DNA of 64,000 bases. Source: Clitoria ternatea. Lineage: Eukaryota; Streptophyta; Magnoliopsida; Fabales; Fabaceae. Shown one piece after another: positions 51,799 to 64,000 of this stretch. The position numbers and the translations under genes were made by a program. Below the pieces are notes generated by a model. The model worked only from the letters and a program-made list of their open reading frames with translations. It was not told the DNA's origin and ran no database searches. Within the stretch, counting starts at the first letter, position 1, and each line of letters starts with the position of its first letter. Location of the stretch: the NCBI GenBank assembly GCA_037962975.1, contig CM075674.1:38640501-38704500 (forward strand), read 5' to 3'.

Positions 51799-54700
51799 AA
51801 TATAACAGTTTTTTTCTTAAGAAAATTTACACCTTAATATAAGATTATCTTTCAAATTTTCAAATCATTAATTATGTTTTATCATAATACCCTTATTAAT
51901 GTATAATTTTTATTGAAATCAATATAATAATAAATGACATATATTAATTAGATTTTTTTTATTTTTAACAAAAATTAAATTGATAAAATTAAATAATAAA
52001 TAATTTTAAAAAGTACTATAAATATTAAATAAATTTATTAACTTTAATTAAATTAAGAAATATTATTATAAAGCCATTATCTATGTATGGCGTTGCGGTA
52101 TGCTTTATTGCAAGAAAAGCAGAATAATGAGTCAAAGATGGAAATAAGGGGTCCTCAGAAGTTGGTTTACATTATGTCTTTCTTTTACATCTTTTCGTGG
52201 TTGGATAGTGTTTATTTAGGTAATGCACTGGAATTAATCATTAATCATTCACCTGTCACATCCTAATTTCCGCAGCCCCTATCTTTCTACTCCTATTACA
52301 TTTTTTTTTCTTTTTTAATTTCTTCTTCTCTTTCATCTCAAACACAAAAATGAATAATATACACTTATCGAAATTTTTCTCATCTTCAATCCTCACAATG
52401 TCTGAGAGAGAGATAGTGTGTTAGTGTTCGTTAATTTTAAAAAATGTTGGGTGTGTTAAGGATTAAAATGATCCAACAAGTATTTAATCCATGTGAAATA
52501 TTATAAAGTAGACGATGCGAAACTTTCAACACCGTGAATGATAAGAAATAATAAAAAGGTTGTCTTTTTTATATTAGAACATATTTTTTAAATGTCTATA
52601 TATTTTAAAAAATAAAATGTCAGTAAACAATACAATTAATTACGTATAATATTGTGTTATAGTAAATATTTTGATTTGTGATTGTAATTATAGTTTCTTT
52701 GTTTTGAACCCCTCAAGAGTGTCCTAGCTTTGCAATTACAGTTATAATTATGTTATATATAATCTGGATATAAAAAAAATTATGAATAAATGCAATTAAC
52801 GTGGTCTCAAAAAAAAAAAAAAAAAGTACGTACTGTGATTGAGTTGTACCTGCAACGTGATATTATAATTCGTTGAGAACATAAAATTTGGATTTTGTGG
52901 TTGTAATTACCATTAATTGTGGACCACAATATAGTGTGTATTTGGCTTTGTAACGGTAGAATGAGTTTCATATAAACATTTTATAAAAATGACTAAATGC
53001 AAAATTAATTTAAAATTAAAATGATTTTTGTTTGAATGATATATATCAGAAAAGTTATTTTTGTGGATTGAAATGAGACAAATTAACTTTTCTTAATGCA
53101 AAAGCACAAGGAATAACTTGAACCCAAACGTGATTCTCATAACCATAAATCAATTAACTTTTCAGATAGGAATATTGAATCAGTTTTTAGCGTATGAAAA
53201 TTGATTTTGGTTCCTACTATAAAACCAAACGTACACCAGTAGTTATGGCATGTTTGGACAAGAAATCAACTCAATTAGACTAAACGTTGATAATAAAAAA
53301 TATGTGAAAGCTAAGTTATGTTAAAAATGAATTTGTGTTTATTCATGGTATATCAAATATCAAACCAAAACCTATTTATTTATTTATTTATTTATTTTAT
53401 GGTCAACGTATTCAATATTGACATGGTGATTAATTTTTAGACATCTTAATTAATAAAAACAACTATGGTTATATAAATTTTTCATATTTAAGATAGAAAT
53501 TAAACACGTAACACTTGATTAAAGAACTAATAAACTATATTATTAGATTTAAACATATCAATTTAAGACATTGGGTAGAATGTTAAAATATTTTTATTTA
53601 GTTAATTACTTGAAAAATCCAATGATTAATTTGTGGTATCAATTTTTGATTTTTAATCATAGTTTTGAGTGAGAGGTGCTAAAATGAACAAAGTGAAAAA
53701 AAAAGAAGCAAACAACAGGTACCGTGTGCAACGTTGTTGACTTGGAGAGAGATGGAAAGGAACTCCCAATCAATCAAATGTTGTGTGTGTTTTTTTTTAT
53801 TATTAGCATTGTTATTAAAACTAAACTGATTTGGTTGGTTTAACTAATTGAACTGTAAATTGATTAGGTAATTGGTCTAGATCAATTCTTTAATATTATC
53901 AGTTTAATTACAGTTGAACCCAGACGATTTGTTTGAACTGATGTTTTAACTGTTTGAAAAAACATTAATTATTAATATTATTACGTGTGAGTGAAAGTGG
54001 TCCAACACTTGCTCACCCACTCTGCTAATGAGCCAAAAAGCAAAGACTCAGGTTGCCCCAAATGCTGGTGAGAGCATGAGTTGTTTCTGGCAGTATGACA
54101 GAAGATGTTTTATGAGAATTTAGAAGCCGTGAATCAGCGGATAAGTAGATAAGATCAACTCAAAATTTTCAACGCAGCATTAATGCCATTACTTGCTCAC
54201 TCCAAGGATATATCTTTGTCTCCTTTTTTCACTTTTCTTCCCATTTTTGTTTAAACATTTCACCCCAGTTAGTGATGTTGTTAACGTTGTTCCTCTTTGC
54301 GTGTTCTTTCTGGTTTAACTTCTTCAATGCCACATAAAAACAAATCTGGTAGCACCAATGTTTGTGTTGTTGACGTGCTTGTATTTAATTTCTCCTTCAG
54401 CTTTCCCATCCACACTTGACTTTCATGTTCCATTTGAATGCCCATGACAAATTAACACCTTGTTATTATCACCGTCACCATCATTTAAACACATTTTTTG
54501 CATAGTGGGATCAATTTATAGCAGGACCTATATATATTGCCTACTATTAGCTGAAATTTATGTATATAGAAACATATACCAAGATCCCTCTCATACAATT
54601 AAAGCTTAATCAATTAACTTTTCTTGCCTTCTTTGACTTTTACAAAAATGTCTTTATAACATTGTGTTTTTAGACTAAAAAATTAGGTAACTTCACTCTC

Positions 54701-57700
54701 CTATTTCAAGACTACATATCTTAGTCTTGAATTAACAAAATTATTTTTATGCTAGATATTATATGAAGAATTATAATTATCCAATGCGTCAATCAATACA
54801 AATAAAATTATTCTAATTTAATTACATATATTGACCTTGTATAATTATCTTGTATATTTTAAAAACAACTTTATTGTTGGAGAAATATTATCATTTATAT
54901 GACAGTTATAACAATTAGTAGATGTTTTTCTTAATCCTAATATCAATTTAAAAAAATGCTAACGAGTTTCTTTAGGCTATTAGTTAAAAAAGTGTAAAAA
55001 AATTACCTTTATTCATAAACATCATTAAAATTAACTTACATTATTTCTAAGCAATTCTCATTCTATTTCCAATAAAAAAAATTCTATTTTTGTTTTATTA
55101 AACAATATTTTTCACAAACTAATTAACGAGATCATATCGATTTATCAATTTTTTCTCTTTCTCCCCTTTTATATCTTTGTTATACACGTAAATGTTGCAT
55201 GACTAATTATGATTAATTATTTTTGTCTAGAATAATTTCATATTTTTTTGTCATGGATAATTGTGATTTAAAATAGAAAAAGCTTGAAAACAGTAGTTTT
55301 GGGGTGACATATCACGTTGAAAAATCTAAATATAACATAATCCTACATTTCTCTATACACCTTAAAATTTTAAATTATATTGTGGTGTCCAACACTAATG
55401 AACTTTTATCATTATAGACACCCTTATACACTTTCAATATATCCTAAGATGAAGAATATATTTTTTAAAAACCATGTTTAATTTTAATCAACTTCAAACA
55501 ACATATAAAATTAATATTAATTATTAAATAATTTTATCCCGCCTTCATAGTTACAATTGATAAGGCATGTTATATGAAGTTGGAATTATTAGCTTACTGA
55601 AAACTGAGGTATGTGATGTGAGTGTAAGTAAGAAAAGAGGCAAGGTATTGTTGGAGCACATAGTGGTTGAAAAGATTGAAAGAAGTAGCATGTGGTGTGT
55701 GCTGCTACGTCTAATTGGGTGTTACCTATCATATCAGCAAGTCATATCCACCCACCAAAGCCAAATAGCAGCACACCATACCATACCCTCCCATCCCATT
55801 TACATATTAATTACTATGAATATGATCCCTTGTGAAAAATTAAAAATCTTCAGGCAGAATCCCAACAGTGGCAAATAGATTCCCATTTCTACGACTTAAA
55901 TTCTTCATTTGGGCACTTGGGCCCTACGTTACCACCCACCCAGGCCCATACTCCCTGCCACTTACTTACACCTTCCTTTGGGTTTACTCATTAGTATTAC
56001 TATGTTGTCAAAGTTTGGTATGAAAATCAGGGATTTCATTTCTTTCCCTCTCTTTGTCTAGTGAAATTTTTTTACACTTGGCAGGGACTGACATAGTGGG
56101 TTGAATTGGGTCAATTCATGCATGTCACCTCCACATATCTTTATCCTCGGCCATTTCTCATCTGGTTGACATCCTGTTGCAATCACACACATCCACACAT
56201 TCTATTAATTACCTGCTACTGCTATGCAACTTCTGTTTTTCACAACAAGTAACAATCAAACTTAGCCAACCAAGTTCACTTTACAATTTCCTCACATTCA
56301 TTTCAATATCAACATTAATTTCAATCACATATTTACATTTAAATATATATTACAAAAATTAACATTTCAGTCTCCTATTAGTAACTTAAATGTGTTTTCA
56401 CTAAACAAGTATTAGCTGTCATGTATTATTCTAGCTTAACCTTTACTTCAATTCAGAAAATTAACATCCATTAAATTTCAAAAGAGAGACCTTTATTATC
56501 CATAATGGTCAATGTCCTTGAATAAAGCAAATTAAAAAAAAACTTAAATATGTTTATGGGTGTAAAATTAAAACATGTTTAACAATAATTATATTCAAAC
56601 TAATCATATTAGACATCATTTAACTACATTTTTTTGACTTTATTTATTTTTATATACCCTATCACATATTTTACTTGTGTCACTCTTCTCTTTTTTTCTT
56701 TCTATTCCTTCCATGAAACACAAAAGTATAACTAAAGGGGCTTATAATATAATTTTATTTGAATTTGAATTAGACAAGATTATTGTGAATGATAAAAAGT
56801 TTCTGCTAAAGTATAATCGAACTTGAAAATAGCAAATAAAATACAGTTGATTTTTAAAATTGGCTATCTATTTAACCGGTGTAAAAAATTATTTTTAAAA
56901 TCAATTTTTTTAAATTGGTTCTTTTTCAAACGATTTAAAGAGATAAGTAATTTTAAAACTGACTGCAATTTTTTATTGCACTATTATTGACCGCAATGAA
57001 TCGAAGTCTAAAAAATTGAAAGCATTAAAATATTTTTTGCTAGTTGAAGTAATTAATGTAATTAAACATTTTTTACAATAATTACATGTTTAATAAAAGC
57101 ATATATATCACCCGAGAATATCTTAATATTTTTTATTGTAAAATTTACCAAAATAAATAAGTTTATAAAAAGTAATTAGTAAAAAGTTATAATCTATTAA
57201 AAAAGGTACAAATAAGGATGGATCCGGTGGTGAAGAGTTTAGATAATTTATATAAGAACCATTCTTGTATGTAGTATTTGCTTTGTATACCAAAAGAATA
57301 TAATGGAAACTCCCTTTAATTATTAATAAGCCTCAAGAAGAGACATGTGGTTAATTGAAAAACTTTTAATTATTAAAATAATATGAGGAGACTGACACCT
57401 CGTGATAGAATTTGTGATTCTAAAAAGGGATAAGCCATTTGATATATGAAGTGGAGCTAACTACAATAGGTTTTCCAAAATTAAAAGGTTGCAAACTTAG
57501 ATAGTTGACTATAATCTGTAACAAACTTGTTGAATTTGTTTGGGGAAAGTTTTAGATCGATTCAACTATTTGTTGGAAAAGCCAACCTTTTCTCCATGGT
57601 ATTCATTATGTTTAATGATGATACTTAATTACAACGCTTCAGAAGGCCCACAACAACAAACATGCAAGTTTGTTTCCAAATGAATACAGGTTATAGAGAA

Positions 57701-57715
57701 AAGAGAAGGAAAAAA
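51799..57715. other. Long AT-rich intergenic region
   Basis: About 5.9 kb without a recognisable gene. It contains simple sequence (TTTA units at about 53374-53400, poly-A at 52808-52824) and less AT-rich islands at 54000-54500 and 55560-56160 whose frames match nothing I know. The latter includes a 103-residue open frame at 55567-55878 that I consider chance. Around 53830-53950 lies 'ttggtttaactaattgaactg'-type repeated wording, perhaps an old DNA transposon. Confidence 0.45.
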
Positions 57716-57724
57716 AAACAATAG

Positions 57725-57955
57725 AGTTTAAAATGAGAGTGATAAAAGTAAATCTGAATTGTTAAATTTTATCATTGAAATTAAAATATATTAATAATAT
57801 GACTTTTTAAAAAGTTATAACACTTTTTAAGTTATCATATGATTTTAAAAAACTTTTAATTATGAATATTTTATGTATAGTTGTATGGTTCGAATTTGTT
57901 CTTCTCACTCTTATTTAATATAGTACAACCTTTTTCGTAAGATATATCCTATATA
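57725..57955 (-). mobile_element. MITE family copy C
   Basis: 'aaaatgagagtgataaaag' at the left, the internal 'actttttaaaaagttata' and 'gattttaaaaaacttttaat', and at the right 'ttctcactcttatttaata..cgtaagatatatcct'. This is the same order as copy B's inner and right segments, more diverged. Orientation is tentative because the family is nearly symmetrical. Confidence 0.55.
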
Positions 57956-58730
57956 TATTATTTTATTTGCTACTCAATTGGTATCACCACACAATTTTTC
58001 CTTCTACCAAAATCTAACGAAGCTATATTCCCTATATAAGTTTAATTTGATCGATGTGCTTGATTGGTAACTGGATAGAGATTAATCTTGTTATCCCATA
58101 TTTCCCAATATAGGAATTCGTTAAAGTTGAAAATAAGCCGAAAGATTTTTCTCAACTCAGAAGAAAAATATCGTATTTAAAAATAGAAGGCATATGAAAA
58201 CCTTCAAAAGTTAGAAATATTTTGTATTTCAGGCATTAAAACTAGGATCCTATTGTTTAGTACCTAGGGACATTTTTAAAGAAGTCAAAGTACATTTTTT
58301 ATTATTAAAACTTATGCGGAGATTATTTAAAAATCAGAGTGAATGAGTTTTAATAATGTTTATTTAATAAAAAAAATTCACTTTTACTTTCTTACCCGAT
58401 ATTTTAAGGCACTCGTTAGCATTTTCTTAAAAAATAATACTCAATTGGTTTCATAAATCAGTTCATGAGATTTTAATGGTTTAAATAGAAAAATATATAT
58501 TCTGCTAAATATAATATTATACCATATTTCTCTTTCTTTTTGATAAAAAAATATATATTTCTCTTTCATAATTCTAATATTTGTTAAATAGAGACTAATT
58601 GGGATAGCTGTAATTACTTAATATGTAGTTTCTTCTTTAAATGGTCGTTTATATGGGTTTATTTGAGTGTTTAACTTTTCATTAATAAAATTACATTAAA
58701 ATTAAAGGATTTAATTCTTGCCACCATTAT
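57956..58730. other. AT-rich spacer
   Basis: No gene or repeat structure recognised beyond T-rich and A-rich tracts. Confidence 0.4.
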
Positions 58731-58930
58731 ATATGTAGAGGGCGTATTTTATGAGAAAAACTATTTTAGGTGAAAGTGAGAGAAACAAATTTTGTTATAA
58801 TTATATTTTGATGATCATGATTAAAAAGTATTTAAAATTATATAATCATTTAAAAAATCACGTTATTAATATATTTTAATTTTAATCATTCGGTTCAGAT
58901 TCATTCTTTATACTCTCACCTAATAAAATC

Positions 58931-58933
<3 letters not shown>
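58731..58933 (+). mobile_element. MITE family copy D
   Basis: 'agagggcgtattttatgagaaaaactattttaggtgaaagtgagag' on the left and 'tatactctcacctaataaaatctttcat' on the right are inverted repeats matching the termini of copies A and B. It is flanked by TATATA at both ends. Confidence 0.7.

Positions 58934-58963
<30 letters not shown>
58934..58963 (+). repeat. AT dinucleotide microsatellite
   Basis: About 15 AT units at the right edge of MITE copy D. Confidence 0.93.
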
Positions 58964-58967
<4 letters not shown>

Positions 58968-60426
58968 TCCGTACCTATGCGTGTATTCTTCTAAATATAC
59001 TCGAAGAACCGATTTTCTTTTGGAAATTTGACTCATCAATATTAGTATATTACAGATAAATAATTTTTGTTTGAATGTTTAAGGAATCTAATCAGAATGA
59101 GTAAGACATATCTTTCTACAAGTCTTCCTATAAATCCTTCAAATAATTTATAAAAAAAGTGTTAAATGAAAATGCCATATATTTAATATCTTATCCACTC
59201 AAATTAAGATTTAGTTAGCAGTTGATTATCCTAACTACCGTAATCTCAAATTTAAGTCATAAAAATACAATATTTTAAATATTGATATAAAAAATTGTAT
59301 TACACTATTCTTACCGACTCAAATCTAAATAGGATATATAAAATCTAAAAATATTTAAGAAATTTGAAACGTACTTAATTCTTTCTTCAAATGGTAAGTT
59401 GGAGAATTTCTAGGTTGAAATGGTTGGAGGATTTAGAATTGTTTTATTGTTAATGAGGGATACTTCAAATGGTAAGCAACCTTGAATGTAGTATTCGGAG
59501 GTCTCAATATAGTAACTCCGGTTTGAATTTTAAGCAGATTTTATAAAAAAATATTTCATAATGTAAGTAAAATTATATTTTTTTTATGTTATTAAATGTT
59601 TATCTATTAAATGTCCTTCTTATTTATATATATATATTCTAAATATAATTAATATTTTATGTAATAAATAATATTAAAAATAATTTAAATTATTATATTA
59701 AATATTTAATAATATTAATACAAATAATTACTTTTAATAATTATATGTAAAAATAATTACGAATGATATATTATGGAATCCTCAAGTGTGCACGAACACA
59801 TTTTCGAGGAGAGATTCAATTATGGAAAAAGAAAAGCTTCTTACGACCCGAAAAATAAATAATGTGGGGAAAATGGATTTCCGTGATTGTCAACCCAGAC
59901 CATATTAGAAAAACATGCATGTTGGTCATCACCCACAGATTGGTAGATATAAGTTTTAACCCTGTCGGGGTAGGAGGAAACCATTACTCTCCATCATTTT
60001 TAATCCAACAAAATTAAATTAAATATACAGGTGATTTGTTAACCTTTTTTTTTTGTGAACTTGTATAATTCATAAAACATGTTACCTATATAATTTTTAC
60101 GAACTGAATTTAATATTCCGTTGCATAATACGAAGCGCCAAATTGCATTAGGAACATGTCCCTTCTGTCACATTCGCGCCTAAATTAGTTGATAAATCAA
60201 TACGTAGGGTTGAAAGAGAACATCAAGATCCAATTTATAAATAAAAAAATGGACAAATTAATTAACAAAGAGCATAATCTGCATGCATTAAAAACAAGGA
60301 AAGAAAGATTCGCGAAGTATAATCAAAAGATTAATTCATTAATTAGCAATAGTTATAATTAATCAAGTGGATACATAGCTTACACTTGACCAAAGCCAAA
60401 AGAAAAGGGGGGAATGGCATGGAAAT
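58964..60426. other. AT-rich DNA downstream of the B3 gene
   Basis: No coding frame recognised. The part next to 60427 should include the 3' untranslated region and polyadenylation site of the minus-strand B3 gene. Confidence 0.4.
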
Positions 60427-62736
60427 CTAGTAGTAGTATGGTTGGTGACGTACCATGGGATTAGGAGAAGGTTGATGAAGATGGTAGAAATTGTGGGTAT
60501 CTGTATCCTGTGTGGATGGCATGTTGTAGGAAGAGCATTGGGTTGTGGAGGGTCCAGAATCATCATGTTCAGTTTGGCATTCCATGTTGACCCCAAAGAG
60601 CCTAAGTACCCTTGAACTAGAACTAGAACTTGAACTCGAACTGTTAGGCATTTGCTTCTGACTTTGGGACCCTCTACCTGTGACATTTCAACACGTGCAC
60701 ATGTTAATGCCTTAATCATCTCATTCTATTCAACTTTCCAATTGTTAATACCAGAATGCATTTCAATTTCACTTCAATGAATTTCTTATCTAATACTACT
60801 ATAAATTACATTCTTGCGGTGGTCACCATGAAGTGAGAAAAACAAATTAAACGGCACCGCCTAATATTCTGAACCTGCAAATGTTTATTTATTTATTTTT
60901 ATAAATTAAAATGTTTATTTAACAAATTCCCACGTCAACTTCATTCTATTACGGAAATAGGCGCGTGTGCTTCACGGGGTGATTGAGCAATCTAAATATG
61001 GATTCGCCTTCTCACAAATCCCAACATGAAACCACATTTCTCCCAATTAATTGGAAGGTAACCTTCACACACTTCCATGAGAATGTAATTATTTCATCTT
61101 CTTGTCTGTTAGAAAATTAAAAATGGAAAAAAATATTTAAAAATTGTCATTAGTATTTTTCTTTATTTTTAAACACTCTTAGCACATTTTTTTATCAAAA
61201 TTTTCTGTAATAAAATTTTAAATAATAGCTTTAGAGCATTGGTTAACAAACTAAGATATAATATATACAGAGAGAAAAATAACCCAGGCACATTTTGAAG
61301 AAAAAAAAACTCCAAAAAGAATTCAATGTAATTTATGCAAGGATGAAAGAGCTCTACATAAACAATTTACATTTATTCTGTCTTGGGCAAACAATTTGCA
61401 CTTGCAAGCTTTTAAAAATTTACCTACAAAAATAGAGTGAAAAACGAACGAGAAATGGTAAAATATAGGAAAAAGAATACGGCCGGTTTGGTTATTTTAA
61501 AAAATAAAATTAATTTCAGTATCACCTTTTAAAAGAACCAGTATAATAAATTTTAATTTTTGAGAAAAAAATTCCTCACGATCATCACTAATATATTAGT
61601 GCAAAATTCTGAATTTTTCGTTATTAATATAATAATGATATTAAAATTAAGTATGATTATGATAATCTTTTTGGTAAAAAAAACAAGGTAAATATTATCT
61701 CCTTAAATAAAAGACCAAGCCAATAGGTTGAGTTAAAGTAAAAGTAGTTTAAAATTATTATTATTAATTATTAATAAGCATTATCCCAAATTTCAGTACT
61801 TTTTAAAAAGTATTTTAATTTCTCACTAAATTTATATATTAATTTCTTAATTAGTAATGCTCCAAGAACACTGTTGAGTAACATCCTTGGGGAAAATGAA
61901 AAAAATTTGCCAGGTAGATTTGGATGTAAATGGGGAATGATTTGTTTATTTTATTGATATATTGAAATATTGAAGAGATAGACAGACAGAGAGAGACCTG
62001 CATGAAGACAGTCATGTTGGTATGGCAAGGGGTGATGATGCGCAGGATAAGGATGCGCAGAATAGAAGCCTCTGGTCCACCCCACGCCCTCATTCTTATC
62101 AGCACCACTAGTCTTGCCATGACCCACCGCCCTGCTAACGTGCACGGGTGGGGTGTCACCCTGTCTGCGGCGCCTCCAGCTGATGAAAAGGCGCTGAGCA
62201 TCAAAACGATGGCGTTCGAACAAAACGACGTCGCCGGCGTCGAGACGCTTATCCTTGACGTAACGGCTCCAACCTTTGGTGAGGACGTAGCTCTGGCTAC
62301 TGTTCCAATACGAGTAACGGAATCGCCAACACTTCCCCGACTCGTCCTCGAAACTCAGTAACAACCCCTTGCACTCGCCCGAGTCACCCAAGGGGAAGTA
62401 CTTCTCCGCGTGCTGCTTCGGGATTACCAGACGGTTCAGCTTCCCCACGTCGCTTGGTGTTAGAGGCTTCTCGAACATCGCTTCCTTCTCGTCTTCGATT
62501 TCTAGCTCTGTTGTTGTTTTTGTTGTTATTGTCGTTTGGTCGTTGTTGTTGTTGTCGTCTTCATCTTCTTCGTCGTCGTCGGGGTCGACGACGTCGTTTT
62601 GGTTGTTGAGGTTAAGACCGGTGGGGTAATGAAAAGGTGGGGGGTTTTGGGTTGGTTCCATTAGTTGCTGTTGTTGTTGAGTCCACCAGAGTGTTGTTGT
62701 TTCTGGAAGCTCCATGGAGTAGTGGTTTAGGGACAT
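60427..62736 (-). CDS. NGAL2: NGATHA-like B3 transcriptional repressor (SOD7/NGAL2 type), two exons
   Basis: Join of exon 1 (62736-61998) and exon 2 (60677-60427), 329 residues. Splice sites are GCAG|GTCTC and TGTCACAG|GTAG, phase 1, and joining them keeps the frame open. It starts MSLNHYSMELPE, close to the MSVNHYS start of Arabidopsis SOD7/NGAL2. After a Gln run and an acidic/Asn tract (residues 50-66) the B3 DNA-binding domain spans about 87-190 (TPSDVGKLNRLVIPKQHAEK, WRFRYSYWNSSQSYVLTKGW). Exon 2 has a Ser run and RLFGVNMECQ (RLFGV at 272-276), the motif that recruits TOPLESS-type corepressors. SOD7/DPA4 proteins repress KLU-type genes and limit organ and seed size. That role is from the family, not shown here. 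Ortholog between NGAL2 and NGAL3 not resolved. Confidence 0.93.
60678..61997 (-). other. Intron of the NGAL2-like gene (1,320 bp)
   Basis: GT donor at 61997 and AG acceptor at 60678. AT-rich with no inserted element recognised. A B3-side reading frame continues about 12 codons past the donor before a stop, so an unspliced transcript would lack the RLFGV motif. Confidence 0.85.
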
Positions 62737-63060
62737 TTTTTTTCCTACGTTGTTGTTGTTGTTGTTGTGTTGTGTGTCTGTGTTTTTAAGGTCACTAGTA
62801 TGGGAGGGAATGGTAGAGAGGAGAGGGTAGTGGTGGGGAATGGAGAGAAAGAGAACAGGGTTTGTTTGAAGGAGGCGTGATGATTATGGTTTGATGTGGT
62901 AACTGTGGGAACTATTTGATAGAGCTAGGCAAGATATGACAAAGAGAGAGAAAGACAGAGTGAGAGTGCGAATGAGAGAGACATGGTGAGAGAGAGAGAG
63001 AGAGGAAAATGTTTACTCCTGAATTCAAGTATCTCTCACCTATTAATTTTTATAAAATGA
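62737..63060 (-). promoter_or_regulatory. Leader and core promoter region of NGAL2-like gene
   Basis: On the minus strand, a TATA-like TTTATAAAAATT at about 63048-63059 is followed by CT repeats (plus-strand GA, 62988-63005). Then about 250 bp of purine/pyrimidine-asymmetric leader with an AAC microsatellite (plus-strand GTT x7 at 62749-62769) runs to the ATG. CT-rich leaders are common at plant transcription starts. Confidence 0.5.
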
Positions 63061-64000
63061 AAAATTGGGATTTTAATAGAAATATTCTCTCCATTTCTTT
63101 ATATAACAAATTTCATCAAGACTGTTAATTAATAATTTCATTAATTATTAACTTAAATCTTGTAATAATAAAGGATTTAAATAATTTTAGTAATTAATGT
63201 ATTTAAATAATTATTTATATTTCTTATATATAGAAACAAGGAAAATCATTTTTTATTTTTTATATGAGGAAAAAAGAGTAATAATTAAGAGAAAGTATTT
63301 TTCAAAATAAAAATATTAAATAGTAGCTTAAGGTTATTGATTAAGAAAACCAAAATCAAAAAAGTTTTATTTAAAAATATCACTAAAATCTACACATTCT
63401 AATTTTTAAATAATTTCAACATAAATTTTAATAAAAAAGTATACTTTTACTTCCTTGAAAATCATTTCCTAAAATAACACAAAGAAAATAATTGCATTTC
63501 CAACCATCGTTCAAAGCACACTTTAAGATTACAATTAATAAAATTTCTCTAAATTTCTCTTGATTTTAAAGAAAGGTCAAACATATTTTTTCCTGAAGAG
63601 ACCGTAACTTTCAAAATTTTTAATGTGCTTCACACGTTTTAAAAAATTGTAAAAGTTATGATTGTTTATCTAACATTTTTAACTTAATTATCTACTACGG
63701 TCTACTCTTCCTTGCTAGGAATAAAAATATTTATCTCAATATTCAATCAATTACATTAAAATTCATTTTGATGTTTAGACTAAGTTATAAAAAAAATTAT
63801 TTAGATGATTTATTTTGTTTGAATTATATTAAAAAATAATTTTTATGTTAAATTATTGAAATAGATATAAAAATTATAAAAGTTAAAAAATATAAAAGAT
63901 AAAATAAGAAAAAAGGAATATATATTAAAAATAACTACCAAAATCTACAAGAATTTACATTCGGGATATAATTATTTTTTTATCAAAAATAATCTCACAG
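63061..64000. other. AT-rich DNA upstream of NGAL2-like gene
   Basis: No gene or transposon recognised up to the window edge. It presumably contains distal promoter sequence of the B3 gene. Confidence 0.4.

Noticed and set aside
55567..55878. 103-codon plus-strand open frame
   Set aside because: Composition and lack of any known motif or splice context suggest chance.
62002..62629. Plus-strand frames across the B3 gene
   Set aside because: Antisense shadows of the GC-richer exon 1.
1..64000. tRNA, rRNA or other structured RNA genes
   Set aside because: No cloverleaf box A/box B pattern or rRNA-like stretch was noticed; the only tRNA-related sites are the two primer binding sites. A tRNAscan-type search would be decisive.

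Overview
The window is nuclear DNA of a flowering plant, most likely a papilionoid legume. The evidence is an intron-containing plant B3 gene of the SOD7/NGAL2 type, a chloroplast polyphenol-oxidase derivative, an exon of plant mitochondrial OXA1, and plant-type Ty1/copia and Ty3/gypsy retrotransposons. Two retroelement families primed by initiator-Met tRNA and dense TAATCGATTA motifs resemble what is common in bean-tribe genomes. The species assignment is inference. Well over half of the window is transposon-derived and only two ordinary protein genes have open frames.

Left part (1-12.1 kb): a nest of two Ty3/gypsy elements. A Tat/Ogre-like element (LTR about 3 kb, left end just outside the window) has lost everything from the primer site to mid-integrase and ends with two tandem-repeat arrays in its 3' untranslated part. 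It sits inside the polyprotein of a CRM-like chromovirus whose RT, RNase H and integrase continue at 8.73-11.43 kb. The 3' end of that chromovirus is rearranged into a 343-bp perfect-length hairpin, and immediately beyond it lies exon 1 of an OXA1 gene on the minus strand, broken by a stop codon.

12.5-23.9 kb: a 488-bp hAT-type element with an 8-bp target duplication just upstream of OXA1; a 1,475-bp non-autonomous CACTA element with a TAA duplication and hairpin-forming subterminal repeats; then a minus-strand gene encoding a polyphenol-oxidase transit peptide fused directly to the KFDV domain with no copper-binding tyrosinase domain; AT-rich spacer; and a decayed minus-strand Ty1/copia remnant.

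23.9-33.3 kb: an essentially complete Tekay-type chromovirus (LTRs of 2,351 and 2,350 bp, TSD TAATC). Its single gag-pol frame carries five stop codons, each explicable as one C-to-T or G-to-A change, and no frameshift. 33.3-50.7 kb: a Russian-doll nest. A SIRE/Maximus-type copia element (37,414-47,441, TSD TTATG) carries gag, broken pol and an intact 371-residue third ORF with its own TATA box. It is inserted in a solo gypsy LTR (35,970-48,116, TSD ATACC), which appears to sit in a still older LTR.

50.7-60.4 kb: AT-rich intergenic DNA with at least four copies of one MITE family and several TA microsatellites. 60.4-62.7 kb: the NGAL2/SOD7-like B3 repressor gene on the minus strand, two exons, intact. 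The right edge is AT-rich spacer that should include its promoter.
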